From positions 1 to 32,905 of the forward strand of contig JAEYUL010000018.1 in NCBI GenBank assembly GCA_023432565.1: 32,905 nucleotides of DNA, given 5' to 3'. The notes under the pieces were generated by a model. The model did not search any database, had not been told where the DNA came from, and worked only from the letters and a program-made list of their open reading frames with translations. The stretch is from Actinomycetes bacterium. GTDB lineage: Bacteria > Actinomycetota > Actinomycetes > Actinomycetales > Cellulomonadaceae. This document shows, one piece after another, positions 22,550 through 31,183 of this stretch. Within the stretch, counting starts at the first letter, position 1. Each line of letters starts with the position of its first letter. Made by a program: the position numbers and the translations under genes.

Positions 22550-24130
22550 GTGGCGATCCTCGAGATGCGCGCGGTCCGGAAGCGGTACGGCGGCGTCCGT
22601 GCGCTCGACGGCGCAAGCCTCGTCGCCGAACGCGGCGAGGTCCACGGGCTTCTGGGGCCGAACGGCTCGGGCAAGAGCACCCTGAACAAGGTGCTCACCG
22701 GTGTCGTCGCCGCCGACGAGGCCGAGATCAGCATCGACGGCCAGCCGGTGCGGATCGCCTCGCCCGCCGACGCCGCCGCCCTCGGCGTCGCCGCGGTCTA
22801 CCAGCAGCTGACGCTCCTGCCCGAGCTCACGGTCGAGCAGAACGTCGCGCTCGGTGTCGAGCCCACCGTGGCCGGCCTGCTGCGCAGCCGCCAGGTGCGC
22901 GCGAGCGCACAGGAGGCGCTCGCGCGCCTCGGCGACGCGCTCGGGCCAGTCGCCCCCACCACCCGCGTGGGCGAGCTCAACCCCGGCCAGCAGCAGCTGG
23001 TCGAGCTGGCCAAGGCGCTCGCGCGCCGACCGCGCATCCTCGTCCTGGACGAGGCGACCGCCTCGTTGCACAAGCGTCAGGTCGACCAGGTCTTCCGGAT
23101 CGTGCGCGAGCTGTGCGCCGACGGGGTGGTCGTCCTGTTCGTCTCCCACCGTCTCGACGAGGTCTACGAGATCTGCGACCGAGCCACGATCGTGCGCTCC
23201 GGCGTGACGGTGGCCGAGGTCGAGATCGCTCGGACGCCCGAGCACCAGCTCGTCGACCTCATGGTGGGGACGTCCGTCCCGGCGGAGCCCGCCGAGGCGG
23301 GACCCCTCGCCGGGGCGGCCGAGACCGCTCCCGCTCAGGCCGCACCCGGCGGGGTGCCCGCGGCTGTCACGGACCGCGGCGACGAGGTACCGGTGCTCGT
23401 CACGCGCGGACTGAGCGGTCCGGGTTTCCGCGACATCGACCTGACCGTCCGCCCGGGCGAGATCGTCGGGCTCGGCGGACTGCAGGGCCAGGGTCAGAGC
23501 GACCTGCTGCTCGCGCTCTTCGGTGCGCTGCGTGTCACGCACGGCCACATCGAGCTGGCCGGGCAGCGCGTGCGGTTCCGCAGCCCACGCCAGGCCGCGA
23601 AGGCGGGCGTCGCGCTCGTCCCCGGCGACCGCGGGACGCAGGGCCTGCTCAGCGTCCGCCCCATCCAGGAGAACCTGTCGATCGTCAGCCTCGAGCGGCG
23701 CGCCCTGGCTCGCACGTTCGTCCGCCCGGCACGCGAGCGCGAGGCCGCCCGGCGCATGGTCGACGCCCTCGCGATCAAGCTCGGCCGCCTGGCCGACCCG
23801 GTGTCCTCGCTCTCGGGTGGCAACCAGCAGAAGGTCATCGTCGGCAAGTGGCTGCTCGCCGAGCCTCGGCTCGTCCTGCTCGACGACCCCACCAAGGGCG
23901 TCGACGTCGGGGCGAAGGCCGAGATCTACGACCTCATGCGCACGCTCGCGGCCCGCGGGGTCGCCGTCGTCTTCAACTCGAGCGAGGACCGGGAGCTCGC
24001 CGAGCTCGCGGACCGCGTGGTGGTCCTGTTCGAGGGTCGGGTCAGCGCACAGATCTCACGCGACCAGCTCAGCGTCGACTCGCTCGTCGCGGCCGCGTTC
24101 CAGGTGGACGTCCAGGAGGAGCGGGCATGA
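22550..24130 (+). CDS. Sugar ABC transporter double ATPase (RbsA/MglA type)
   Basis: The 526-residue protein has two nucleotide-binding domains. Domain 1 has Walker A GPNGSGKST (Lys42), signature LNPGQQQ and Walker B ILVLDEATASL. A low-complexity Ala/Pro-rich linker (about 245-282) follows. Domain 2 has a degenerate Walker A, GLQGQGQSD, with Gln316 at the lysine position, an intact LSGGNQQK signature and LVLLDDPTKGVDVGAK, where Asp replaces the catalytic Glu. A weak second Walker A is common in this family; the DDPT change is less so. It powers import by the two permeases. GTG start with AGGAAGGAAGGG upstream; the stop overlaps the next start as ATGA. Confidence 0.94.
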   Translation: MAILEMRAVRKRYGGVRALDGASLVAERGEVHGLLGPNGSGKSTLNKVLTGVVAADEAEISIDGQPVRIASPADAAALGVAAVYQQLTLLPELTVEQNVALGVEPTVAGLLRSRQVRASAQEALARLGDALGPVAPTTRVGELNPGQQQLVELAKALARRPRILVLDEATASLHKRQVDQVFRIVRELCADGVVVLFVSHRLDEVYEICDRATIVRSGVTVAEVEIARTPEHQLVDLMVGTSVPAEPAEAGPLAGAAETAPAQAAPGGVPAAVTDRGDEVPVLVTRGLSGPGFRDIDLTVRPGEIVGLGGLQGQGQSDLLLALFGALRVTHGHIELAGQRVRFRSPRQAAKAGVALVPGDRGTQGLLSVRPIQENLSIVSLERRALARTFVRPAREREAARRMVDALAIKLGRLADPVSSLSGGNQQKVIVGKWLLAEPRLVLLDDPTKGVDVGAKAEIYDLMRTLAARGVAVVFNSSEDRELAELADRVVVLFEGRVSAQISRDQLSVDSLVAAAFQVDVQEERA

Positions 24131-25119
24131 CCGGCACCACGTACCGTCCGGCCGACCGCCTCGCGGGGGTCGTCGACCAGGTGCGCCACGCGCGGATGTC
24201 CACCTGGATGGTGGTGGCCCTGCTCGTGGTGGCCGTGGTCAGCAACGCCGCGGTCCAGGACAACTTCTTCACGCCGTACTCGATGACGTCCACGACCGCG
24301 ACGCTCGTCCCGCTCGTGCTGGTGGCGCTGGCCCAGGCGGTCGTCGTCATCGGGGGCGGCATCGACCTGTCGATCGGCGCGTCCGTGACCGTGGCGAGCG
24401 TGACGGCCGTCGTCGTCATGGACGGCAAGGAGAGCAACCTGGCGCTCGGGGCGGGCGTGGCGATCGCCGTGGGCGCGGCCTGCGGGCTCGTCAACGGCGT
24501 GATCATCGCGCTGCTGCGGCTCCAGCCGATCATCGTGACCTTCGCGACCGCGTCGATCTTCTCGGGTGCGGCGCTCCTGGTGCTGCCGAAGCCGGGCGGC
24601 TCCGTGCCGGCCAGCCTCACACGCGCGTACCGCGACACGGTGCTCGGCCTGCCCACAGGCGCGTGGCTGCTGCTGGCGGTCGTCGGGCTGTGGTTCCTGC
24701 TGGCGCGCACGCGCCTCGTCCGGCACGTCTACGCCGTCGGCGGGGACCCCGTCGCGTCCTACGCGTCGCTCGTGCGCGTCGCTCGCGTGCAGATCCTGTC
24801 CTACGTGCTGTGCGGCGCGCTGGGTGGCCTGGCCGCGGTCGCGCTGCTCGCGAACTCCGGCTCGGGGGACCCGTTCGTCGGCCTGGGCATGACGCTCGAC
24901 TCCGTGGCCGCCGTCGTCATCGGCGGCATCGCCCTCACGGGCGGCCGGGGCAGTGGCGTCGGTGCGGTGCTGGGCGCCGTGACCCTGGCGCTCATCGAGA
25001 ACTCGATCTTCTTCGCCGGCGTCCCGACGAACTACCGGCCGCTCGTCAGCGGTCTGGTGATCATCGCCGCGCTCGCACTGTCGGCGCTCACCATGTCGGA
25101 CCGCAGGAGGCGCAGATGA
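24127..25119 (+). CDS. Sugar ABC transporter permease 1 (RbsC-like)
   Basis: The 330-residue inner-membrane protein has about eight to ten hydrophobic segments. VVVIGGGIDLSIGASVTVAS (about 74-93) is the conserved family signature, and AVVIGGIALTGGRGSGVGAVLGA carries the later conserved loop (written as AVVIGGIALTGGRGSG and VGAVLGA). A basic tail DRRRRR ends the chain. It overlaps the ATPase gene upstream and the second permease gene downstream by ATGA each time, so the three are translationally coupled. The two different permeases probably form a heterodimer. Confidence 0.92.
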   Translation: MTGTTYRPADRLAGVVDQVRHARMSTWMVVALLVVAVVSNAAVQDNFFTPYSMTSTTATLVPLVLVALAQAVVVIGGGIDLSIGASVTVASVTAVVVMDGKESNLALGAGVAIAVGAACGLVNGVIIALLRLQPIIVTFATASIFSGAALLVLPKPGGSVPASLTRAYRDTVLGLPTGAWLLLAVVGLWFLLARTRLVRHVYAVGGDPVASYASLVRVARVQILSYVLCGALGGLAAVALLANSGSGDPFVGLGMTLDSVAAVVIGGIALTGGRGSGVGAVLGAVTLALIENSIFFAGVPTNYRPLVSGLVIIAALALSALTMSDRRRRR

Positions 25120-26114
25120 GCACGGTCACCCACCGCGACGTCGCTGCCGGGCGCTCCGCCGCCCGTTGGGCGGCCGTCGCCCGCGACCCCATCGTCATCG
25201 CCGGAGCGGTCACCGTCGCGCTCGTCGTGGTCGGCGAGCTCGTCTCGCCGGGGTTCGCCGGCTGGGGCCAGATCGTCAACATGCTGCGCGTCGCGTCGTT
25301 CCTCGGCGTGATCGCGGCCGGCCAGACGATCGTCATCCTCTCGGGCGGTGGCGGCATCGACCTGTCCGTGGGGAAGGTGGCGACCTTCGCCGCGATCGTC
25401 GGCTCGCGGATCATGCAGGGCGACGACGCGGGCGTCGTCGCGGGCGTCGTGGTGCCGCTGCTCGCGTGCGCCGTGATCGGCCTGGTCAACGGGCTCGGCG
25501 TGACGATGCTGCGGATCCCGCCGTTCGTCATGACGCTCGGCATGACCGGCGTCGTGCACGGCCTGATCATGGTCTACACGAACGGGCGCGCAGACGGCCG
25601 CGCGGCACCGGCGCTCACGACGCTCGTCAACGGCAAGCTCGTGCTCGGCCTGCCGGGCGTGCTCCTCCTCTGGGTCGTGATCGCGATCCTGGTCACGCTG
25701 CTGCTGCGCCGCACGACGTTCGGCTGGCGTCTGTTCGCCGTCGGCGCGAACTCCGAGGCCGCCGACCTGTCGGGCGTCCCGGTCCGGCGCACGGTCGTGC
25801 TGGCCTACGTCGCGGGCTCGGTCTTCGCCGGCCTCGGCGGTCTGCTGCTCGTCGGCTACACCGAGTCGGTGATGCTCAACCTCGCCGACGACTACACGAT
25901 GCCGGCCATCGCCGCCGTGATCATCGGCGGCACGCTCGCCGCGGGCGGGGTCGGCGGGTACCTCGGCACCGCCGTGGGCGCGGTGACGCTCACGGTGCTG
26001 ACCAGCCTGCTGACCACGATGAACATCGGCTCGGCCTGGCGAACCATCGTCAACGGCGTCGTGCTGGTCGCCCTCCTGTCGTTCTACGGCCGGCAGAAAC
26101 GCCTGCGGGCCTGA
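25116..26114 (+). CDS. Sugar ABC transporter permease 2 (RbsC-like)
   Basis: The 332-residue membrane protein is a divergent relative of permease 1. The signature is VILSGGGGIDLSVGKVATFA (about 70-89), with one extra Gly compared with permease 1. AAVIIGGTLAAGGVGGYLGT (about 268-287) is the later conserved loop. AGGAGG lies 5 nt before its ATG, which overlaps the upstream stop. A 50-bp gap follows before the dehydrogenase gene, with no hairpin, so the operon probably continues. Confidence 0.92.
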   Translation: MSTVTHRDVAAGRSAARWAAVARDPIVIAGAVTVALVVVGELVSPGFAGWGQIVNMLRVASFLGVIAAGQTIVILSGGGGIDLSVGKVATFAAIVGSRIMQGDDAGVVAGVVVPLLACAVIGLVNGLGVTMLRIPPFVMTLGMTGVVHGLIMVYTNGRADGRAAPALTTLVNGKLVLGLPGVLLLWVVIAILVTLLLRRTTFGWRLFAVGANSEAADLSGVPVRRTVVLAYVAGSVFAGLGGLLLVGYTESVMLNLADDYTMPAIAAVIIGGTLAAGGVGGYLGTAVGAVTLTVLTSLLTTMNIGSAWRTIVNGVVLVALLSFYGRQKRLRA

Positions 26115-26164
26115 ACCACCCGGCCATCTGCACCCCCACGAGTGTCCAACGGAAGGACGAGACA

Positions 26165-27418
26165 GTGATCGAGAGAGAAGTTCTGGGAGTCGGGATCGTC
26201 GGAGCCGGGTTCATCGGGCACTTCCACGCCCGCTCCTGGGCCGGCGTCCGGGACGCCGACATCGTCGGCGTGACCTCCCGCGACGGGGCGGCGGGCCTCG
26301 TCGAGGCGGTCCGCGCCGCGGGGCTCGGGGATGCGCAGGCGTACGACGACGTGCGGGCCATGGCACGGGACCCGAAGGTGGACGCGATCTGGGTGCTCGT
26401 CCCGAACGACGCGCGGCTCGAGGTCGTGAGCGCGATCGTCGACGAGGTCACCAGCGGCCGGGCCGAGCTGATCGGCGTCGCCATCGAGAAGCCGCTCGCG
26501 CGTTCCGTGCAGGAGGCCCGCCGGCTGCTCGAGATGATCGAGGGCGCCGGGCTGCTGCACGCCTACCTGGAGAACCAGGTGTACGCACCGGCGGTGACCC
26601 GTCCGCACGAGCTGATCTGGTCTCGCGGCGCCGCGATCGCCGGTAGCCCCTACCTCGCGCGGTGCACCGAGGAGCACTCCGGCCCGCACAAGGACTGGTT
26701 CTGGGACGGCGAGAAGCAGGGTGGCGGCGCGCTCAGCGACATGATGTGCCACTCGGTCGAGGCCGCGCGGTACCTGCTGACGCCTCCCGGCGTCGACCCG
26801 TCGACCTGGCTGACCCCGGTCTCGGTCGAGGCGACGATCGCCTCGCTCAAGTGGGGCCGCGACAAGTACGCCGAGATCCTGCGGCGCGCCTACCCGCAGG
26901 CGCCCGACTACCGGCAGCGTCCCTCCGAGGACTACGCGCGTGCGACCTTCACGTTCATCAACGGCGACGGCGAGCCCGTCATCGCCGAGACGGGGACGTC
27001 GTGGTCGTTCGTCGGGGCGGGGTTGCGCCTGTCGTTCGAGCTGCTCGGGCCGGAGTACTCGATGTCGGCCGACACGCTGAACACCGAGGCACGGGTCTTC
27101 CTGTCTCGTGAGCTGCAGCAGAGCCAGGGCGAGGACATGGTCGAGAAGCAGAACGCCGAGCAGGGTCTGATGCCGGTCCTGTCCGACGAGTCGCTCAGCT
27201 ACGGCTACACCACGGAGAACGCCACGGTGGCGTCCGACTTCCTGGCCCGCCGTCAGCCCCGGGAGTCCCTGGCGAACGGCGTGCAGGTGACCGAGCTGCT
27301 GATGGCCGCCTACCAGGCCGCCGAGACCGGGACGCGGGTCACCTGGCCGGTCGACGTGGACACGTTCGCCCCGGCCGTCGCGCGCGGCACCTGGAACCCG
27401 CGGGCGCCCCGGGCCTGA
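26165..27418 (+). CDS. Gfo/Idh/MocA family sugar oxidoreductase
   Basis: A probable NAD(P)-dependent dehydrogenase or related nicotinamide-using enzyme on the imported sugar. The 417-residue protein has a Rossmann domain with GIVGAGFIGHFHARSW (Gly13, Gly15, Gly18), the substrate-site motif EKP at 108-110, and the C-terminal domain motif GGALSDMMCHSVEAARYLL with Asp192 and His196 at the catalytic positions. It is longer than the usual 330-390 residues because of inserted segments in the second domain (about 205-255). No signal peptide is seen. The GTG start has GGAAGGACGA upstream. Its place between the permeases and a SIS protein shows it belongs to the pathway. The substrate and even whether it makes a stable keto sugar are unknown. 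Confidence 0.88.
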   Translation: MIEREVLGVGIVGAGFIGHFHARSWAGVRDADIVGVTSRDGAAGLVEAVRAAGLGDAQAYDDVRAMARDPKVDAIWVLVPNDARLEVVSAIVDEVTSGRAELIGVAIEKPLARSVQEARRLLEMIEGAGLLHAYLENQVYAPAVTRPHELIWSRGAAIAGSPYLARCTEEHSGPHKDWFWDGEKQGGGALSDMMCHSVEAARYLLTPPGVDPSTWLTPVSVEATIASLKWGRDKYAEILRRAYPQAPDYRQRPSEDYARATFTFINGDGEPVIAETGTSWSFVGAGLRLSFELLGPEYSMSADTLNTEARVFLSRELQQSQGEDMVEKQNAEQGLMPVLSDESLSYGYTTENATVASDFLARRQPRESLANGVQVTELLMAAYQAAETGTRVTWPVDVDTFAPAVARGTWNPRAPRA

Positions 27419-27443
27419 CACCGCGGCCGCCCGTCCCGAGACC

Positions 27444-27483
27444 GCGGTCCCGCCCGTACGTCCCCTGCGGCGGGCGGGACCGC
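27444..27483 (+). promoter_or_regulatory. Intercistronic 13-bp stem-loop before the SIS gene
   Basis: GCGGTCCCGCCCG (27444-27456) pairs perfectly with 27471-27483 over a 14-nt loop, 25 bp after the dehydrogenase stop. It may end most transcripts or protect the upstream mRNA, leaving lower expression of the SIS gene. Confidence 0.7.
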
Positions 27484-27571
27484 GCCCTGCCCTCGCGCCG
27501 AGCGCGTCGCGCAAGCCGCACACCCGCGCCCACCGGTGGTGGGCGTCCGACCCGAGAAGAGGACCTGCCCA

Positions 27572-28621
27572 GTGGAGCCGACCCTCGGCCGCGTGATGGC
27601 CGACGAGATCGCGGAGCAGGCGGCGACCATCGAGGCGACCGTGCGTCGCCTGCGACCGCTCGCTGCCGAGATCCGGGCACTGGTCGGCTCGCGCCGGCGT
27701 GTGCTCCTGATCGCCCGCGGCACCTCCGCCAACGCCGCGCTGTACGGGCGGTACCTCCTGGCGCTGCGCGCCGACGTCCTGGCGACACCGGCCACCCCAT
27801 CGGTGAGCACCGTCTACCAGTCCGGGCTCGACCTGTCCGACATGGTCGCCGTCGCCGTCTCGCAGTCGGGCGGGACACAGGAGATCGTCCAGGCGATGCA
27901 CGACGCCGCGCGCTGCGGGGCGCGCACCGTCGCGGTGACGAACGTGGCCGACTCGCCGCTCGCGCTCGGCGCCGACCTCGCGCTCGTCACGGCCGCCGGC
28001 GCGGAGGTCGCGGTGCCCGCCACGAAGACGTACACGGCGCAGCTCGTCGCCATGGCGGTGCTCGCGCTCGCCGTCGGCAGGGGGCAGCGGCTGCTGGACC
28101 AGCTCGACGACGTCCCGGAGTCCGTCTCCCGGATGCTCGACTCGGCCGAGGCGGCCACCGCGCTCGCGGCCGAGCTGCGCGACGTCGACCGCCTGGTCGT
28201 GACCGCGCGCGGCCTCGCTCTGACGACGGCGCGTGAGCTCGCGCTCAAGCTCCAGGAGGCCTGCCACGTGGCGGCGATCGGGCTCTCCGCGGCCGATCTG
28301 CAGCACGGGCCGATCGCGATGCTCGACGCGCACACCCCGGTGCTGCTCGTCGCGTCCGGGTCGGACACCGCCGTCGCGGAGGGCATGGTGCAGACCGCGC
28401 GCCTGTGCCGCAGATCGGGCGCGGGCGTGCACGTGGTCGGCGGCGACGCCGCGCTGGCCGCACTCGCGGGCACGCGGCTGCCCGGCCCCGACCTGCCCCC
28501 CGAGCTCGCCCCGATCCCGCTGATCGTCCCGGGGCAGCTGCTCACCCTGGCGCTCGCGCGCGCCAAGGGCTTGGACCCCGACACTCCGCGCGGCCTGAAC
28601 AAGGTCACCCAGACCGCCTGA
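27572..28621 (+). CDS. SIS-domain sugar-phosphate isomerase/deaminase (GlmS C-terminal / NagB-II like)
   Basis: The 349-residue protein has two SIS domains like the isomerase half of GlmS but no glutaminase domain. LIARGTSANAALYGRYLL and VAVSQSGGTQEIVQAM are the phosphosugar loops, VAVPATKTYTAQL matches the GlmS STK-type loop, and ELALKLQEACHVAAIGLSAA then DLQHGPIAML aligns with the GlmS catalytic region. The end LDPDTPRGLNKVTQTA fits NagB-II and GlmS tails. It probably converts glucosamine 6-phosphate or a related amino-sugar phosphate to a ketose phosphate, releasing ammonia. The GTG start follows AGAGGA; an ATG 8 codons later is the alternative. It closes the sugar locus, after a hairpin. 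It is convergent with the polymerase gene, 14 bp away. Confidence 0.86.
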   Translation: MEPTLGRVMADEIAEQAATIEATVRRLRPLAAEIRALVGSRRRVLLIARGTSANAALYGRYLLALRADVLATPATPSVSTVYQSGLDLSDMVAVAVSQSGGTQEIVQAMHDAARCGARTVAVTNVADSPLALGADLALVTAAGAEVAVPATKTYTAQLVAMAVLALAVGRGQRLLDQLDDVPESVSRMLDSAEAATALAAELRDVDRLVVTARGLALTTARELALKLQEACHVAAIGLSAADLQHGPIAMLDAHTPVLLVASGSDTAVAEGMVQTARLCRRSGAGVHVVGGDAALAALAGTRLPGPDLPPELAPIPLIVPGQLLTLALARAKGLDPDTPRGLNKVTQTA

Positions 28622-28635
28622 GTGCGCGGTGGCGC

Positions 28636-30402
28636 TCAGTGGCGCGGGTCGCGACGGAGCGTCGCGGCGTCCTTCGCCGTGTCGTACGCCTGCGCGACGC
28701 CCACGGCGAGCGGGAACTCCACCGGGAAGTCGCCGAACAGCAACCGACCCGCGGCGCTCGCCGCCTCCACGACCGCGTCGGCGACCTCGTCCGCCAGCGC
28801 CGCGGGACAGTGCACGACGAGCTCGTCGTGCAGGAAGTACACGAGGTGCGGGCGGCCGACGAACGGCGGGCGAACCTCGCCCGGAGCGTCCGGCACCGTG
28901 CCCATCGCCCACAGGCGGCGGCGCAGCTCCGCGATCCAGCACAACGCCCACTCCGCGGCAGTGCCCTGCACGACGAAGTTGCGCGTGAAGCGCCCCCACG
29001 CGCGCGTCCGGGCGCGCGCCTGCGCCTGCGCACCGTCGCTCGCGTCCGGGTCGAGCGCGTCGGCCTGCGCTCGTGCCCAGGCCGCGTCCGGCCGGGGTGA
29101 GCTGCGGCCCAGCAGCGTCGAGACGACCTCGCCACGCTCACCGGCGCGCGCGGCCTCCTCGACGAGGCCCGTCGCTCGGGGGAACGCGTGCAGGAGGCGG
29201 GGCAGGACGCTCGCGGACGCACCGGTCGTGCCGCCGTACAGCGCGCCGAGCATCCCGACCTTCGCCAGCGCGCGGTCCGGCACGACGCCCGACTCGACGA
29301 TCCCGGCGTACAGGTCGCGTCCGGCGCCGGCCGCCGCCATGCGCTCGTCGTGCGCCATGCCGGCCAGCACGCGCGGCTCGAGCTGGGCCGCATCCGCGAC
29401 GACGAGCCGCCAGCCGGGGTCGGCGCGGACCGCGGTCCGCAGCACGCGCGGGATCTGCAGCGCGCCGCCGCCCGAGGACCCCCAGCGCCCGGTGACGACC
29501 CCGCCGACCACGTACTCGGGCCGGAAGCGGCCGTCGTGCACCCACTCGTCGAGCCACGCCCAGCCGTTCGCGCTGTGCAGCCGGGACAGTGACTTGTACT
29601 CCAGCAGCGGGGCGATCGCGGGGTGGTCGACGCCGGCGAGCTCCCACTTGCGGGTGGAGCTCACGTCCAGGCCGACGCGACGCAGCGCACGCAGGACGTG
29701 GGGGAGTGAGTCGGGGTTGAGAGCGGGCGCATCGAGCGCCGCGCGGATCGTCGCGGCGCGCCGCTCCATCTCGTGCGGTCGCCGGCCGGCCTCCGGTCGC
29801 GGGCCGAGGTGGCTGCGCAGCACCTCGTCGTGCGTCACGGGGTCCCAGGGCAGACCGGTGTGCCGCATCTCGGCGGCCGCGAGCGCACCCGCGGACTCGC
29901 CCGCGACGAGCAGACGCAGCCGTCCCGGCGTCGCGCTGCCCGTGACTGCCGCGTCCTGCGCGTGCAGCTCGGCGAGGCACGCGTCGAGGTCCGGCCCGAC
30001 GTGCTCGCCGGGACGCACCGTCGGCGCCGTCGGCGCGTCGCCCCCGCCCGAGGTGTCCTCGTCGACGGCCTCGAAGAGGGTCGTGACCGGGTGTGGCGGC
30101 GTCGGTGGGCCGGCCGCGGCCTCGTCGAACGGTCCCGCGGGGCCGCGCGCCAGCGCCGACGACGAGGTGGCGGACGACGAGCGCAGGATCCTGTGCGTCA
30201 GGCGCAGGTCCAGGCACCGCTCGACGCGCACGCCGTCGGCGAGCAGCCGCGGGTACCACGCGCCCGTGTCCGCCCAGGTCCAGCGGACCGCGCGCTCGGC
30301 ACCGAGCACGGCGTCCCGCACCGGTGGGTCCGGCGCCGCGACCGCGGCCACGGCACGTGACTGAGCGGCACGAGCGCCCGGACGCGCCACGACGACGATC
30401 AC
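28636..30402 (-). CDS. Small family A DNA polymerase with reduced 3'-5' exonuclease domain
   Basis: The 588-residue protein is the actinobacterial PolA-like type often named bifunctional 3'-5' exonuclease/DNA polymerase, separate from the main Pol I. Motif A is VVADAAQLEPRVLAGMA with Asp337 and Glu342. Motif B is RALAKVGMLGALYGG with Arg377, Lys381 and Tyr389; Leu385 stands where Pol I has Phe762. Motif C is HDE at 525-527. There is no 5' nuclease domain. The N-terminal 200 residues are poorly conserved and no exonuclease DxE motif is visible, so proofreading looks lost. An acidic/proline-rich stretch lies at about 75-120. The GTG at 30402 was chosen because homology starts there; no ribosome binding site is clear. 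Its role may be repair synthesis. Confidence 0.88.
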   Translation of the reverse strand: MIVVVARPGARAAQSRAVAAVAAPDPPVRDAVLGAERAVRWTWADTGAWYPRLLADGVRVERCLDLRLTHRILRSSSATSSSALARGPAGPFDEAAAGPPTPPHPVTTLFEAVDEDTSGGGDAPTAPTVRPGEHVGPDLDACLAELHAQDAAVTGSATPGRLRLLVAGESAGALAAAEMRHTGLPWDPVTHDEVLRSHLGPRPEAGRRPHEMERRAATIRAALDAPALNPDSLPHVLRALRRVGLDVSSTRKWELAGVDHPAIAPLLEYKSLSRLHSANGWAWLDEWVHDGRFRPEYVVGGVVTGRWGSSGGGALQIPRVLRTAVRADPGWRLVVADAAQLEPRVLAGMAHDERMAAAGAGRDLYAGIVESGVVPDRALAKVGMLGALYGGTTGASASVLPRLLHAFPRATGLVEEAARAGERGEVVSTLLGRSSPRPDAAWARAQADALDPDASDGAQAQARARTRAWGRFTRNFVVQGTAAEWALCWIAELRRRLWAMGTVPDAPGEVRPPFVGRPHLVYFLHDELVVHCPAALADEVADAVVEAASAAGRLLFGDFPVEFPLAVGVAQAYDTAKDAATLRRDPRH

Positions 30403-30432
30403 GTGACCAGCCTGCCGCACGCCACCGACACC

Positions 30433-30452
30433 CCGGTCCGTCGGGGGACCGG
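30433..30452 (-). terminator. Hairpin between the SGNH hydrolase and polymerase genes
   Basis: CCGGTCC (30433-30439) and GGACCGG (30446-30452) pair perfectly over a 6-nt loop, 10 bp after the SGNH gene stop. It is short, so it may be only a partial terminator. Confidence 0.5.
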
Positions 30453-30461
30453 CGGCGGCGC

Positions 30462-31106
30462 TCAGGCCGCGACGCCGAGCGTGTCCAACCAGGCCTCGGC
30501 CAGCAACCCGTTGCCGGCGGGGGTCAGGTGCACGCCGTCGACCGTCCAGTGCGTCGCGGGAGCCACGACAGCGGCCTCGGCGAACAACGTGTCCGCCGGC
30601 AGGTGCACCGTGCCGTACTCGTCGGAGAGCCGCCGCACCACCTCGATGCGCGGGTCGAGGTCCTCGCGCCACGCCTCCTGCTCCGGCGTGAGCGGCAGGA
30701 GGAAGGGCTCGACGAGCACGAAGCGCACGTCCAGGCGCTCGCGGGCGGACTCGATCAGCGCGCGGTACGTCTGCTGGTACTCCTCGACGCTCGTGACCAG
30801 CCCCTGGTCGTAGCGGCGCCACGTGTCGTTGACGCCCACCAGGAGCGAGATGACCGTGGGTGCGAGCGCGAGCGCGTCAGCCTCCCAGCGACGCCGCACG
30901 AGCGCGGTGGTGTCCCCGCTGACGCCGCGGTTGAGGAACGTCAGGCCCAGCTCGGGACGACGAGCGCCGGCCAGCGCGGCGGCGATCGCCACCCACCCGT
31001 ACCCCAGGCTGGAGGGGTCGGCGCGGTCGCGGCCCCAGTCGGTGAGCGAGTCACCCTGGAAGAGGATCCGGTCCCCGCGCTCGAGCAAGGTGGTCACAGC
31101 CCCCAT
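30462..31106 (-). CDS. SGNH/GDSL-type esterase or lipase
   Basis: The 214-residue hydrolase has the four SGNH blocks: FQGDSLTDWGR with the nucleophile Ser (about residue 19), NRGVSGDTT with the block II Gly, VGVNDTWRR with the block III Asn, and DGVHLTPAG with the catalytic Asp and His. There is no signal peptide, so the enzyme is probably cytoplasmic, unlike secreted esterases. Its substrate, perhaps an acetylated sugar or short-chain ester, is unknown. The ATG at 31106 has GGTGGG upstream; a GTG at 31097 is possible. It lies upstream of the polymerase gene on the same strand and downstream of nothing but the divergent tRNA. Confidence 0.88.
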   Translation of the reverse strand: MGAVTTLLERGDRILFQGDSLTDWGRDRADPSSLGYGWVAIAAALAGARRPELGLTFLNRGVSGDTTALVRRRWEADALALAPTVISLLVGVNDTWRRYDQGLVTSVEEYQQTYRALIESARERLDVRFVLVEPFLLPLTPEQEAWREDLDPRIEVVRRLSDEYGTVHLPADTLFAEAAVVAPATHWTVDGVHLTPAGNGLLAEAWLDTLGVAA

Positions 31107-31183
31107 CCCACCACAGCCCGTGTCGGGCCGACGCGCTCGGTGCGTCCCCTAGGCTGGGTGCCGCGCGCGGGCCGCCCGCGTGA

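Noticed and set aside
26084..28999. 971-residue minus-strand frame across the dehydrogenase and SIS genes
   Set aside because: Its product is low-complexity (Arg, Gly, Val, His) with no family match, and it lies wholly antisense to two well-supported genes.
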